Of a stretch of 64,000 bases of DNA, positions 1 through 8,041 are shown one piece after another. The translations under genes and the position numbers were made by a program. Position 1 is the first letter of the stretch. Each line of letters begins with the position of its first letter. The DNA is from Acetobacter ghanensis (GTDB lineage: Bacteria > Pseudomonadota > Alphaproteobacteria > Acetobacterales > Acetobacteraceae). Under the pieces are notes generated by a model. It was not told the DNA's origin. It saw only the letters and a list, made by a program, of their open reading frames with translations, and made no database searches. The stretch covers positions 466,896 through 530,895 of the forward strand of contig NZ_LN609302.1 in NCBI RefSeq assembly GCF_001499675.1, read 5' to 3'.

Positions 1-463
1 CCGCCTGTACATCTTTGGATGGCAGGCTGTCTATTTTTTCGCAGGCTGCACGCAGGTCAGAGGACGGGTTGTGCGTTTCGCACAGTTTTTCCACATCTTC
101 GGCGCAGGCCTCAATCGAGGTTTCAAAGTCGGATTCCAGCACGTCTTCCGCAACGGTCAGGTCCTGATTGCGCGTGTTTTCCTGTTCCTTTTGCAGGAGG
201 TCCTGCGTTTTGTGCAGCTCCTTGAGCGAGTCAATGCAGGCAGGGCCAGCGGCATCGGGTTTGAAGTGCAGAACGGCGAGTTCCTTTTGCAACTGAACAT
301 TGTTGACGTTGCTGCGGGGGGCGGTTTCATCATCATCAGCCCGGGCGGCAGGGGCCATGGCCAGACTGCCAGCCAGAAGAACAGATGCCATTGCGGCATG
401 ATACAAACGGAAACCGGACACGGACACAATTCTCCTGACTTTGCGACGGTGCGCACCTATCAT
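1..463 (-). CDS. Secreted hypothetical protein (3' end outside window)
   Basis: The reading frame is open from an ATG at 463 to the left edge, giving 154 visible residues with no stop, so the gene continues beyond the window. Residues 1-42 look like a signal peptide: a basic start, a hydrophobic core (AMASVLLAGSLAMAPAA) and an ARA cleavage site before an acidic DDDE stretch. The mature part is acidic, probably helical, and has four cysteines (GPACID, EACAED, KLCETH, AACEKI), which would suit disulfides in the periplasm. I do not recognise the family. It is divergent from the SRP RNA/dnaX unit. The ATG has an AGG directly before it. A downstream GTG could also start a shorter form. Confidence 0.72.
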   Translation of the reverse strand, partial: MIGAHRRKVRRIVSVSGFRLYHAAMASVLLAGSLAMAPAARADDDETAPRSNVNNVQLQKELAVLHFKPDAAGPACIDSLKELHKTQDLLQKEQENTRNQDLTVAEDVLESDFETSIEACAEDVEKLCETHNPSSDLRAACEKIDSLPSKDVQA

Positions 464-546
464 CCTGTTTTCTAGCCTGTCTGTGTTCAACAGGTAAAGA
501 AACAACCCCGAAAAGCTGCCAGCAGGGTTGGCATGGGGCGGGGTTT

Positions 547-662
547 GGTGCTAGGTGTAGTGTCGGAAAGTCGGCGGTGGACGGACACCTTGCTAAACCG
601 GTCAGGTCCGGAAGGAAGCAGCCATGGTGAGTTTCGTCCGGGTCATTGTTCGGCTTTCCACC
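547..662 (+). ncRNA. ffs: Signal recognition particle RNA (4.5S, small bacterial type)
   Basis: The conserved Ffh-binding core GGTCAGGTCCGGAAGGAAGC lies at 600-619 and is followed by the usual AGCC. The flanks can fold back on each other: CACC at 586-589 with GGTG at 625-628, GGAC with GTCC further out, and outermost GGTG (547-550) with CACC (659-662). With FtsY and Ffh this RNA targets nascent membrane proteins to the inner membrane. The position directly ahead of dnaX is a common bacterial arrangement. The core is certain; the exact ends come from the outer pairing and may be off by some bases. Confidence 0.92.
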
Positions 663-748
663 TCAATTTTCCGCCCTTGTGGATCAGACCATGCCGCGCC
701 ATCTGTGCCGGATATGCAGGGCGTGACCTTACATTCTTCGGGCAAAGC

Positions 749-2779
749 ATGAGCGACACGACTGACGAGCAGTTTCCTCACGACGAGGGGCTTCCCAGTC
801 CGGAACCGGAAGGCCCCGGCCTGTTTGGCGAGGCTGAACCGCCCGCTCCGGCCGCAGCAACGCCACCCCAGCCTCCGGCCCCTAACGCTGTAGCACCGCC
901 TTACCGGGTTCTGGCGCGTAAATACCGTCCTACAACATTTGATGACCTGATTGGCCAAGAGGCTATGGTCCGCACCCTACGCAATGCGTTTGCGCTGGGG
1001 CGGGTGGCACACGCCTTTATGCTGACCGGGGTGCGGGGTGTGGGCAAAACCACCACGGCACGTATTATTGCCCGCGCCCTTAACTGCACCGGGCCAGACG
1101 GCAAAGGTGGCCCCACGGCAGACCCGTGCGGCGTATGCCCCAACTGCGTTGCTATTCTGAACGACCGCCACCCCGATGTGCTGGAAATGGACGCCGCCTC
1201 CCGTACGGGGGTGGATGATGTGCGCGAGATTATAGAGGCCACACGCTTCCGCCCCATGCAGGGCCGGATGAAGGTCTTTATCATCGACGAAGTGCACATG
1301 CTCTCCCGCAATGCCTTCAACGCCCTGCTCAAAACGCTGGAAGAGCCGCCTGCGCAGGTCACGTTCATTTTTGCTACGACCGAACTGCGTAAGGTGCCGG
1401 TTACAGTGCTGTCGCGCTGCCAGCGCTTTGACCTGCGGCGCGTGCCACAAGCTGATCTGGCCGGTCTGTTTGCCCGTATTGCGCAAAAGGAACATGTCCA
1501 ACTGTCGGAAGATGCGTTGGCCCTTATTGCCCGTGCTGCGGACGGCTCGGTGCGTGATGGCTTGTCCCTGCTTGATCAGGCCATTGCGCAGGGGAGCGGC
1601 CTAACGGATGAAGGCGGCGTTATTGGCGCGACCATAGTGAGCGACATGCTGGGTCTGGCCGACCGCGAGGTTGTGTTTGACCTGCTGGACGCGGTGCTGA
1701 CTGGCAAACCGGATGTAGCTCTGGCCCTGCTGGATGCCGCCTACGCACGGGGAGCAGACCCTGGGCTGGTGCTGGGGGATATGCTGGAACTGGTGCATGT
1801 CGTCTCCCGCCTGCGGGCCGTGCCCTCGCTGGGGGACTCGGCAGACATGCCGGAAGCCGAGCGGGTACGTGGCACGCATATGGCGGGTGCGTTTACGGTG
1901 CCCGTGCTTATGCGCGCATGGCAAATGCTGGTCAAAGGCGTGAGGGAGGTCGAGTCCGCACCAGACCGGCGCGCCGCGGCGGATATGGTGCTCATCCGCC
2001 TGTGTTATGTGGCCAACCTGCCCTCGCCAGAAGATCTGGTTAAACGCCTGTCCAGCACAGAGGATGGCGGAGGGGCCGCACGTGGGGCCTCCACCTTTGC
2101 GCCGCCTTCTGCTCCTACGGGCGCTCCGGCGGGCGCGGCTTTGGGTGGCAACGTGGCCGTGCCTGCACCAAAAGGGGCGAGCGGGCACGAACCACCACGC
2201 CTGCGTATGGTTAGTTCCGGCGGGGTGGCTGTGGCAGCCGTGCCTCAGCCAGTACCGGCCGATCCGGCTCCTGCCGTGCAGGCAGTTGCTCCGGCCGTAC
2301 CGCCCATACCCCGCACATGGCGAGAGGCGGTTGCGTTGGTCAAGGACCAGCGTGAGGCTATTCTGCACGGGCAGCTCCGCCACGCGGCACATCTGATCTC
2401 CTTCTCGCAGGGGCGGATTGTTCTGCGGTTCGAGCGCGGGGTGCCGGGCGATATTGTTCCGCACCTGCGCCGCGTGCTGGACAGGGCAACAGGTATAAGC
2501 TGGCAAATTGAAACCGGCGTGGAGGACGGGGAACCCACGCTGGATGCGCAGGGAGCGGAAGTTATCCAGTTCCGCCGGAAGGAGGCGGAGGCCCACCCTC
2601 TCGTCAGGGCAATCCTGAACGCTTTTCCCGATGCTGAGCTGGGCGAAGTGAGGGACCACGGGTTGGACGACTACGGATTGCCGCCCGAAGAACCGCCCGA
2701 ACTGCTGTTTGCTCCGGTAGATGCAGAGCCGCTGGATGAGGACGAACGGCCGTACGACCCCGGTGCCTCGCAAGACTGA
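749..2779 (+). CDS. dnaX: DNA polymerase III subunit gamma/tau
   Basis: Clamp-loader ATPase that opens the beta clamp and organises the replisome. From the ATG at 749 the protein has 676 residues. After a Pro/Ala-rich N-terminal extension of about 50 residues come the AAA+ features: Walker A GVRGVGKTTT (about 94-103), a four-Cys zinc site (C113, C127, C130, C133), Walker B FIIDEVH (about 177-183) and an arginine-finger type SRC motif. The C-terminal third is Pro/Ala-rich and then acidic, as in tau. The frame is open back to 533, but that extension would run through the SRP RNA, so the 749 start (MSDTTDEQF) is preferred. I saw no obvious A-rich slippery site for a separate gamma form. It heads the dnaX-ybaB-recR cluster. 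Confidence 0.95.
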   Translation: MSDTTDEQFPHDEGLPSPEPEGPGLFGEAEPPAPAAATPPQPPAPNAVAPPYRVLARKYRPTTFDDLIGQEAMVRTLRNAFALGRVAHAFMLTGVRGVGKTTTARIIARALNCTGPDGKGGPTADPCGVCPNCVAILNDRHPDVLEMDAASRTGVDDVREIIEATRFRPMQGRMKVFIIDEVHMLSRNAFNALLKTLEEPPAQVTFIFATTELRKVPVTVLSRCQRFDLRRVPQADLAGLFARIAQKEHVQLSEDALALIARAADGSVRDGLSLLDQAIAQGSGLTDEGGVIGATIVSDMLGLADREVVFDLLDAVLTGKPDVALALLDAAYARGADPGLVLGDMLELVHVVSRLRAVPSLGDSADMPEAERVRGTHMAGAFTVPVLMRAWQMLVKGVREVESAPDRRAAADMVLIRLCYVANLPSPEDLVKRLSSTEDGGGAARGASTFAPPSAPTGAPAGAALGGNVAVPAPKGASGHEPPRLRMVSSGGVAVAAVPQPVPADPAPAVQAVAPAVPPIPRTWREAVALVKDQREAILHGQLRHAAHLISFSQGRIVLRFERGVPGDIVPHLRRVLDRATGISWQIETGVEDGEPTLDAQGAEVIQFRRKEAEAHPLVRAILNAFPDAELGEVRDHGLDDYGLPPEEPPELLFAPVDAEPLDEDERPYDPGASQD

Positions 2780-2896
2780 ACTGAAGGGCTTGGGCTGGCA
2801 AAATACGCCGTTCTGGGCCAGATAAAGACACATGATGCGCCGTAGGGGTGCGCCATGCCGCGCCACGCGGCGGACAGACAAGTTTAGGGGATGACC

Positions 2897-3220
2897 ATGA
2901 AAAACCTTGCCTCACTGATGAAGCAGGCCACGCAGATGCAGTCCAAGATGGAAGCCATGCAGGCCACACTGGAATCCATGAGCATTGATGGCTCTGCCGG
3001 TGCGGGGATGGTGAGCGTTGTGCTGAGCGGCAAGGGCGACATGCGCTCCATTAAAATTGACCCCAAGCTGGCCGACCCGACCGAAATGGAAATGTTGCAG
3101 GACCTCATTGTGGCGGCCTGCGCAGACGCACGCAAAAAGCTGGATGAAAAAGCGGCTGAGGAAATGCAGAAGGTCACCGGTGGGCTTAACCTGCCCGCAG
3201 GTATGAAACTGCCGTTCTGA
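2897..3220 (+). CDS. ybaB: YbaB/EbfC family nucleoid-associated protein
   Basis: Small DNA-binding protein, about 107 residues, with the family start [18 protein letters not shown] and the conserved central [18 protein letters not shown] region. YbaB proteins are dimeric nucleoid proteins that also bind RecR-associated DNA repair contexts. The position between dnaX and recR is the classic bacterial arrangement. Two ATGs are possible (2891 and 2897). The GGGG at 2887-2890 sits six bases from the second and touches the first, so 2897 is preferred. Confidence 0.93.
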   Translation: MKNLASLMKQATQMQSKMEAMQATLESMSIDGSAGAGMVSVVLSGKGDMRSIKIDPKLADPTEMEMLQDLIVAACADARKKLDEKAAEEMQKVTGGLNLPAGMKLPF

Positions 3221-3264
3221 ACCACAGACGCAACATGCCGTGAGGGCGTGAAAGGCAGGCCGGT

Positions 3265-3861
3265 ATGGGTGGGCAGGAAATAGAGCAGCTTATTCGTCTG
3301 CTGGGGCGGTTGCCGGGGTTTGGCCCGCGTTCCGCTCGGCGGGTGGCGTTGTACCTGCTCCGGGAACCTCATACCCGCTTGGCCCCGCTGGCCCGCGCCA
3401 TGGAGCGGGCGGGGGAGGCCATCCGCACCTGCTCGTCATGCGGTAACTTGGACACCTCGGACCCGTGCCACATCTGCACCGACCCTCTGCGGGACAAAGG
3501 GTTGGTCTGTGTGGTGGAAACAGTGGGAGACCTGTGGGCGCTGGAGCGGGCAGGGGTTCATCGCGGTGTCTATCAGGTTTTGGGGGGAACGCTCTCCCCT
3601 CTGGCTGGGGTCGGGCCGGAGGACCTAAACGTGTCTGCCCTGTTTGCCCGCCTGCAACAGGGTACGGTGCGAGAGGTTATTCTGGCCCTTGGCGCTACGG
3701 TGGAAGGGGCAACCACCATGCACTGGCTTATGGACCAGCTGGAGACCTATGAGGGGCTGACAGTCAGCCGCGTGGCGCAGGGTGTGCCCATGGGTGGCGC
3801 GCTGGATGTGCTGGATGATGGCACACTGGCCGCGGCACTGGGTGCCCGCCGCCCTGCCTGA
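3265..3861 (+). CDS. recR: Recombination mediator protein RecR
   Basis: 198 residues, the normal RecR length. An N-terminal helix-hairpin-helix (LLGRLPGFGPRSARRVAL, about 12-29) is followed by a Cys4 zinc finger (C56, C59, C68, C71) and a TOPRIM domain (VCVVETVGDLWALE onward). RecR works with RecO and RecF to load RecA on SSB-coated single-stranded DNA at gaps. It lies 44 bp after ybaB and 21 bp before the SDR gene, so probably in one operon with dnaX. Confidence 0.96.
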   Translation: MGGQEIEQLIRLLGRLPGFGPRSARRVALYLLREPHTRLAPLARAMERAGEAIRTCSSCGNLDTSDPCHICTDPLRDKGLVCVVETVGDLWALERAGVHRGVYQVLGGTLSPLAGVGPEDLNVSALFARLQQGTVREVILALGATVEGATTMHWLMDQLETYEGLTVSRVAQGVPMGGALDVLDDGTLAAALGARRPA

Positions 3862-3882
3862 CAACACACGCCAACAAAAAGG

Positions 3883-4692
3883 ATGAAAACCATGCCTGTG
3901 GACATGCTGCCTGTCAGCCCGGCCATACCGCGCCGGGCTCTGGTAACCGGGGGTGGCGCACGGCTGGGCCGGGCCATTGTGCTGGCTCTTGCTCAGGCCG
4001 GGTTTGATGTCGCCATTCACTACCGCAGTAATCAGGCCGAGGCGGAAGAGGCATTGCGTGCCGTGCAGGCGCTGGGCCGTTCCGGCTGTGTGCTGGAAGC
4101 CGACCTGATGCGGGAGGAAGAGGTGCAGGCCCTACATGGTCAGGCCACGCAGGCTCTGGGTGGCCCGTTGGGTGTGCTGGTCAACAATGCCTCCACCTTT
4201 GAGCGGGACGAGTGGGACGATGCCTCGCTTGAAAGCTGGATGATGCACATGAAGCCCAACCTCCGGGCGCCGTTTGTGCTTATTCAGGCTTTTGCCAAAG
4301 GGCTGCCACAGGGCGCACAGGGCATGGTGCTGAACATGCTGGATGAGCGCGTGTGGTCGCTAACCCCTCACTTTGTCAGCTATACCGTATCCAAAAGTGC
4401 GCTGTGGACACTGACACAGACCATGGCGCTGGCTCTTGCCCCGCGAGGGATCAGGGTTAATGCCGTAGGTCCCGGCCCCGCCCTGCCCAGCCCCAGACAG
4501 ACGGAAGAGCAGTTTGCCCGCCAGTGTGCCTCCGTCCCACTGGGTCATGGTACCTCGCCCGATGAGGTCGCCCGTGCGGCGTTGGCACTTTTGGCCCTGC
4601 CCTCGGTTACCGGGCAGATGCTGGCTCTGGATGGCGGGCAACATTTGCAATGGTCCCCGGCCCCATTGGCCGGACATGCCTTGGAAGAATAA
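3883..4692 (+). CDS. Short-chain dehydrogenase, pteridine reductase-like
   Basis: 269-residue NADPH-type SDR. The cofactor motif is TGGGARLGR (22-30), matching the TGxxxRxG form of pteridine reductases, and VNNAS follows at 100-104. The usual catalytic Ser is replaced by Asp154, 13 residues before Tyr167 in YTVSK (167-171). That Asp-x12-Tyr-x3-Lys spacing is characteristic of PTR1/FolM pteridine reductases. The next gene, four bases on, is folB, so a role in dihydrofolate or dihydromonapterin reduction is a reasonable inference. Two starts are possible: 3883, and 3892, which has AAGGA eight bases upstream. A general SDR function cannot be excluded without assay. Confidence 0.82.
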   Translation: MKTMPVDMLPVSPAIPRRALVTGGGARLGRAIVLALAQAGFDVAIHYRSNQAEAEEALRAVQALGRSGCVLEADLMREEEVQALHGQATQALGGPLGVLVNNASTFERDEWDDASLESWMMHMKPNLRAPFVLIQAFAKGLPQGAQGMVLNMLDERVWSLTPHFVSYTVSKSALWTLTQTMALALAPRGIRVNAVGPGPALPSPRQTEEQFARQCASVPLGHGTSPDEVARAALALLALPSVTGQMLALDGGQHLQWSPAPLAGHALEE

Positions 4693-4696
4693 AAGA

Positions 4697-5095
4697 ATGG
4701 CCGTTTTTGCTCCGTGGGCGGACCAGCCGCCGTTGCGTTGCCTGTTTTTGAAGAATATGGTGCTTGATGCCCATATTGGCGTGTTCCCTCATGAGCAGGG
4801 TGTGACCCAGCGCATTCGGGTTTCGGTCCATTTTGGCGTGGATGATCGTACAGATCTGGAGGTGGGGCCGGATGACCTGAGCCGCACGGTTTCGTACGAA
4901 CGGGTTGTGCAGCTTGTCCACCGTATTGTGAGCGAAGGGCATGTGCGGCTGGTGGAAACATTGGCCGAACGCATTGCCTCGGGCGTCTTGACCGATGCGC
5001 GTGTGCGCGTTGTGCGGGTCCGGATAGAAAAGCTGGATGTGTTTGATGAGATAGAAGCCGTTGGCGTGGAAATAGAGCGCCGCCCAAGCAGTTAG
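4697..5095 (+). CDS. folB: Dihydroneopterin aldolase
   Basis: 132-residue FolB that cleaves 7,8-dihydroneopterin to 6-hydroxymethyl-dihydropterin in folate synthesis. The family signature IGVFPHEQGVTQ is at 27-38, with the substrate-binding Glu33. VETLAERI (86-93) holds a second conserved Glu, and the catalytic Lys is in IEKLDVF (K112). The ATG at 4697 follows the SDR stop by four bases, which suggests translational coupling. The frame is open further upstream inside the SDR gene, but that region does not resemble FolB. A strong terminator ends the operon. Confidence 0.93.
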   Translation: MAVFAPWADQPPLRCLFLKNMVLDAHIGVFPHEQGVTQRIRVSVHFGVDDRTDLEVGPDDLSRTVSYERVVQLVHRIVSEGHVRLVETLAERIASGVLTDARVRVVRVRIEKLDVFDEIEAVGVEIERRPSS

Positions 5096-5112
5096 CGAGG
5101 GCCTGACGGCAC

Positions 5113-5146
5113 AAAAAACCCCGCTGCACGCAGCGGGGTTTTTTTT
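5113..5146. terminator. Intrinsic terminator after folB
   Basis: Perfect 8-bp stem CCCCGCTG/CAGCGGGG around a four-base CACG loop, with A6 before it and T8 after it. The A and T flanks let it work in both directions, ending the dnaX-folB operon and the convergent FYDLN gene. Confidence 0.95.
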
Positions 5147-5184
5147 ATGGTCTGACACACGATGTGTTCAGCATTCCCGAAGGA

Positions 5185-5514
5185 TCAGGATTCGTGATCT
5201 TCCGAATCCGTGCTGACATCGATGTCTGAACTGATGTCGTCATCGTCATCATCCAGATCAGCGGTGTCTTCCATCACATCATCGTCGTCGGTATCGTCAT
5301 CAGTATCGATGTCGATATCTTCATCGGTTTTCTTGATAGGGGCAGCACTCGCAGGAGCGGGGGACAGGCTGTCAGAGTTGCGGCGCAGGCGCGGCACCAG
5401 AGCAGGCTGTTCCGTTCCGCATTTGGGGCAAATGGCGGGTGCGCGGTTCAGGTCATAAAAACGGGCACCACAGGACACGCAGACGCGTTTGGTGCCGAGA
5501 TCGGGCTGGGACAT
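5185..5514 (-). CDS. FYDLN acid domain protein (TIGR02300-like)
   Basis: About 109 residues, starting MSQPDLGTKRVC. It contains a zinc-ribbon pair CVSCGARFYDLNR and CPKCG, with the FYDLN motif that names the family. The C-terminal half is an extremely acidic tail of Asp repeats (DDDTDDDD, DLDDDDDD). The function is unknown. The ribbon resembles RNA-polymerase or transcription-factor zinc fingers, and the tail could mimic nucleic acid; that is inference. A longer frame begins at 5586, but the internal ATG at 5514 has AGG upstream and begins the conserved domain. The gene sits divergent from aroA, its usual neighbour in alphaproteobacteria. Confidence 0.9.
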   Translation of the reverse strand: MSQPDLGTKRVCVSCGARFYDLNRAPAICPKCGTEQPALVPRLRRNSDSLSPAPASAAPIKKTDEDIDIDTDDDTDDDDVMEDTADLDDDDDDISSDIDVSTDSEDHES

Positions 5515-5760
5515 CTTGCTACCTGTCAATCCTGAGCAGATATTGGGGCCAACGCCCCGGAACACGAACGAACCCCGAACAGCCACGTAATGCTGCGGCG
5601 GGAATCGAACCAGACTGTTAAGGCGATGCCCAATGCCACTGTGTTTCGGGTTCTGTCAAACCCGTTGTTGGCATCTGAGCGTATTTTCTGCATCTCGGAA
5701 GCTCTTTTTCTGCTCTTACCCGGATTGACTTGCAGGCCATCCCGCCGGAATGAAAAGAGC

Positions 5761-7110
5761 ATGACACACGCATCCTCATCCTCCGCCCGTCCGCTGCGGG
5801 TCACGCGCGCGCAGGCTCCTCTTTCCGGTTCCATCCGTGTGCCGGGTGACAAATCCATCAGCCATCGTGCGCTTATGTTCGCCTCCCTCGCTCGGGGGGA
5901 AACCCATATTACCGGGCTTTTGGAAGGGGAGGATGTTCTGCGCACCGCAGCGGCCATGCGTGCGCTGGGCGCGCAGGTTGTGCAGCAGGGACCGGGCGAC
6001 TGGCTTGTAAACGGTATGGGCATTGGCAACCTGAAGGAGCCTGATGACGTGCTGGATATGGGGAATTCCGGCACGGCAGCCCGTCTTTTGTCCGGTATTC
6101 TGGCCAGCCACGGCATGGTGTCGGTTATGACCGGGGATGCCAGTTTGCGCCGTCGGCCCATGAAGCGGGTCATGGACCCGTTGGCCGGTACGGGGGCAAC
6201 CTTTATGGCGCGGGAAGGGGGACGGCTGCCTATGGCCATTTCCGGTCTGGCGGACCCCAAGCCACTGAATTACCGCCTGCCCGTAGCTTCGGCGCAGGTC
6301 AAATCTGCTGTGCTGCTCGCGGGGCTGAACGCACAGGGGCAAACGCGGGTGGAAGAACCCGTGGCGACCCGTGACCATACCGAAAACATGCTCCGTCACT
6401 TTGGTGCGCACGTTAAAGTTGAGGAAACGGCGCAGGGTGGGCGCATTATTGTGTTGCAAGGGCGGCCAGATCTGGTGGCGCGGGATGTGGTGGTGCCGGG
6501 TGACCCGTCCTCTGCCGCTTTCCCCATCGTGGCTGCTCTGCTGGTGCCGGGGGCGGATATTGTTATTTCCACCGTCGGGCTTAACCCTCTGCGGACCGGG
6601 CTGTTCGTAACCCTGCAGGAAATGGGGGCGCGGCTAGAGGTTACAAACGTGCGCACGGAAGGGGGCGAGCTTGTGGGCGACCTGCACGTGCAGGCTTCTG
6701 CCCTAAAAGGGGTGGATGTGCCTGCAGACCGTGCGCCTTCCATGATTGATGAATACCCCATTCTGGCTGTGGCAGCCGCCTATGCCTCTGGCGTGTCCCG
6801 CTTCCGTGGCGTGGAGGAACTGCGCGTGAAGGAAAGTGACCGGTTGGCCGCAACCGTGGCGCTGCTGGAAAACAACGGCGTTAAAACAGCAGTGGAAGGC
6901 GATGATCTGGTCGTCTATGGCACCAATAACGCCATTCCCGGTGGTGGCGTGGTGCAGACCCATATGGACCACCGGCTGGCCATGAGCGCCTCCGTGCTGG
7001 GGCTGGTCGCCCAGAACCCGGTGGAAATTGATGACACCGCGTTTATAGACACCAGCTTCCCCGGCTATTTGCAGTTGATGAACAGCCTTGGCGCGGGGTT
7101 TGCAGTCTGA
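5761..7110 (+). CDS. aroA: 3-phosphoshikimate 1-carboxyvinyltransferase (EPSP synthase)
   Basis: 449 residues. It transfers enolpyruvate from PEP to shikimate-3-phosphate, the sixth shikimate-pathway step. Seen: PGDKSISHR (28-36), LLEGEDVL, RRRPMKRVMDPL, SAQVKSAVLLAGLN, PGDPSSAAFPIVAAL and EELRVKESDRL. The RPMxRV and SAQVKSAVLLAGLN forms and LLEGED resemble class II enzymes. The PEP-loop reads GNSGTAAR, so the residue aligned with the class II glyphosate-tolerance Ala is Gly here. The frame opens at 5590, but ATG 5761 gives the usual start. The stop overlaps the cmk start (TGATG). Confidence 0.95.
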   Translation: MTHASSSSARPLRVTRAQAPLSGSIRVPGDKSISHRALMFASLARGETHITGLLEGEDVLRTAAAMRALGAQVVQQGPGDWLVNGMGIGNLKEPDDVLDMGNSGTAARLLSGILASHGMVSVMTGDASLRRRPMKRVMDPLAGTGATFMAREGGRLPMAISGLADPKPLNYRLPVASAQVKSAVLLAGLNAQGQTRVEEPVATRDHTENMLRHFGAHVKVEETAQGGRIIVLQGRPDLVARDVVVPGDPSSAAFPIVAALLVPGADIVISTVGLNPLRTGLFVTLQEMGARLEVTNVRTEGGELVGDLHVQASALKGVDVPADRAPSMIDEYPILAVAAAYASGVSRFRGVEELRVKESDRLAATVALLENNGVKTAVEGDDLVVYGTNNAIPGGGVVQTHMDHRLAMSASVLGLVAQNPVEIDDTAFIDTSFPGYLQLMNSLGAGFAV

Positions 7111-7760
7111 TGCGCGGCGGACCGGTTATTGCCGTGGATGGCCCAGCAGCGGCAGGTAAGGGCACGCTGGCCCGCAAGCTGGCGGAAGCGCTGGGACTGC
7201 CGTATCTGGACACAGGGCTGCTGTACCGTGCTGTTGGCCGTCTGGCCCTTGATGAAGGGCAGGACCCCGCACAGCCCGCGCAGCAGTTTGCCGAGCGCCT
7301 GACACCGGCAGACATGCAGCGTACCGACCTGCGCACGCCAGAAGTGGCACAGGCCGCCAGCAAGGTGGCCGCACAGCCTGCCGTAAGAGCTGCGTTGGTG
7401 GAAACCCAGCGCCGGTTTGCCGCCGAGCGTGGTGCGGTGCTGGACGGGCGCGATATTGGTACGGCCATTTTTCCCGATGCGGATGTCAAACTGTTCATCA
7501 CGGCATCCCCCGCAACCCGTACCCGTCGGCGCTTTTTGCAAAATGGGGGCAACCCGGATGCGCCCGATGCTCAGGCACGTCTGCGGGAGATGGAAGAGGC
7601 GTTGTGTGCCCGTGATAAGGCGGACGCCAGCCGGGATTCTGCTCCCATGTGCATAGCTGATGACGCGTATGTGATAGAAACAGATACGCTGGATGCGCAG
7701 GCCGTTCTGGCCGAAGCCTTGCGGTTTACGCGCGAACGACTCGCGGTAACGCGCGGCTGA
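7110..7760 (+). CDS. cmk: Cytidylate kinase
   Basis: 216 residues. It phosphorylates CMP and dCMP with ATP. P-loop DGPAAAGKGT at 10-19, then LDTGLLYRAVG (the conserved D-T-G/YR region) and the LDGRDIGTAIFPDADVKLF and ASPATRTRRR substrate and lid segments. The start overlaps the aroA stop by one base, so the two are likely coupled. The aroA-cmk-rpsA order is conserved in proteobacteria. Confidence 0.95.
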   Translation: MRGGPVIAVDGPAAAGKGTLARKLAEALGLPYLDTGLLYRAVGRLALDEGQDPAQPAQQFAERLTPADMQRTDLRTPEVAQAASKVAAQPAVRAALVETQRRFAAERGAVLDGRDIGTAIFPDADVKLFITASPATRTRRRFLQNGGNPDAPDAQARLREMEEALCARDKADASRDSAPMCIADDAYVIETDTLDAQAVLAEALRFTRERLAVTRG

Positions 7761-7775
7761 GCGCAGGAACCCTAT

Positions 7776-7814
7776 TGTGGGGTAAAAGAGACGTACGGCA
7801 TTTTTTGCCCCACA
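7776..7814. other. Hairpin between cmk and rpsA
   Basis: Arms TGTGGGGTAAAA (7776-7787) and TTTTGCCCCACA (7803-7814) pair over 12 positions with one G-T. No T-run follows the second arm, so it is not a clear intrinsic terminator. It could be a processing site or part of an rpsA leader. A TTGACA at 7840-7845, 26 bases on, may be the -35 of an rpsA promoter, but its -10 is poor. Confidence 0.4.
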
Positions 7815-8041
7815 TTTACGCCCTGAACTGCGGTTTGAGTTGACAAACCGGGGTCAGGTGTTCTCTGTGCAAACAGAAATCCGCCGTAGATGGTGGGTTC
7901 TTCTTGATAACAGTGGGTCTGACCAAAAGGGCGGAGGGCGCTGTCGCCCCCCGTTATGTCAGGCAAGTCGTGCCGCGGATTGCGGGGCGCAGGAACAGTC
8001 TGCCTGCATGTTGCTGGCGGGCTCAGGATTTACGGTACCAC

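Noticed and set aside
533..748. In-frame upstream extension of dnaX
   Set aside because: It passes through the SRP RNA; the ATG at 749 is the sensible start.
1601..2881. 426-codon minus-strand frame opposite dnaX
   Set aside because: Low-complexity translation without motifs; antisense shadow of dnaX.
5590..5615. Sequence resembling a tRNA T-arm (GGTTCGATTCC on the minus strand) between the FYDLN gene and aroA
   Set aside because: I could not build an acceptor stem, D arm or anticodon arm around it; at most a remnant of a tRNA.
5813..5816. Possible second start codons within aroA
   Set aside because: They would remove the PGDKSISHR substrate motif.
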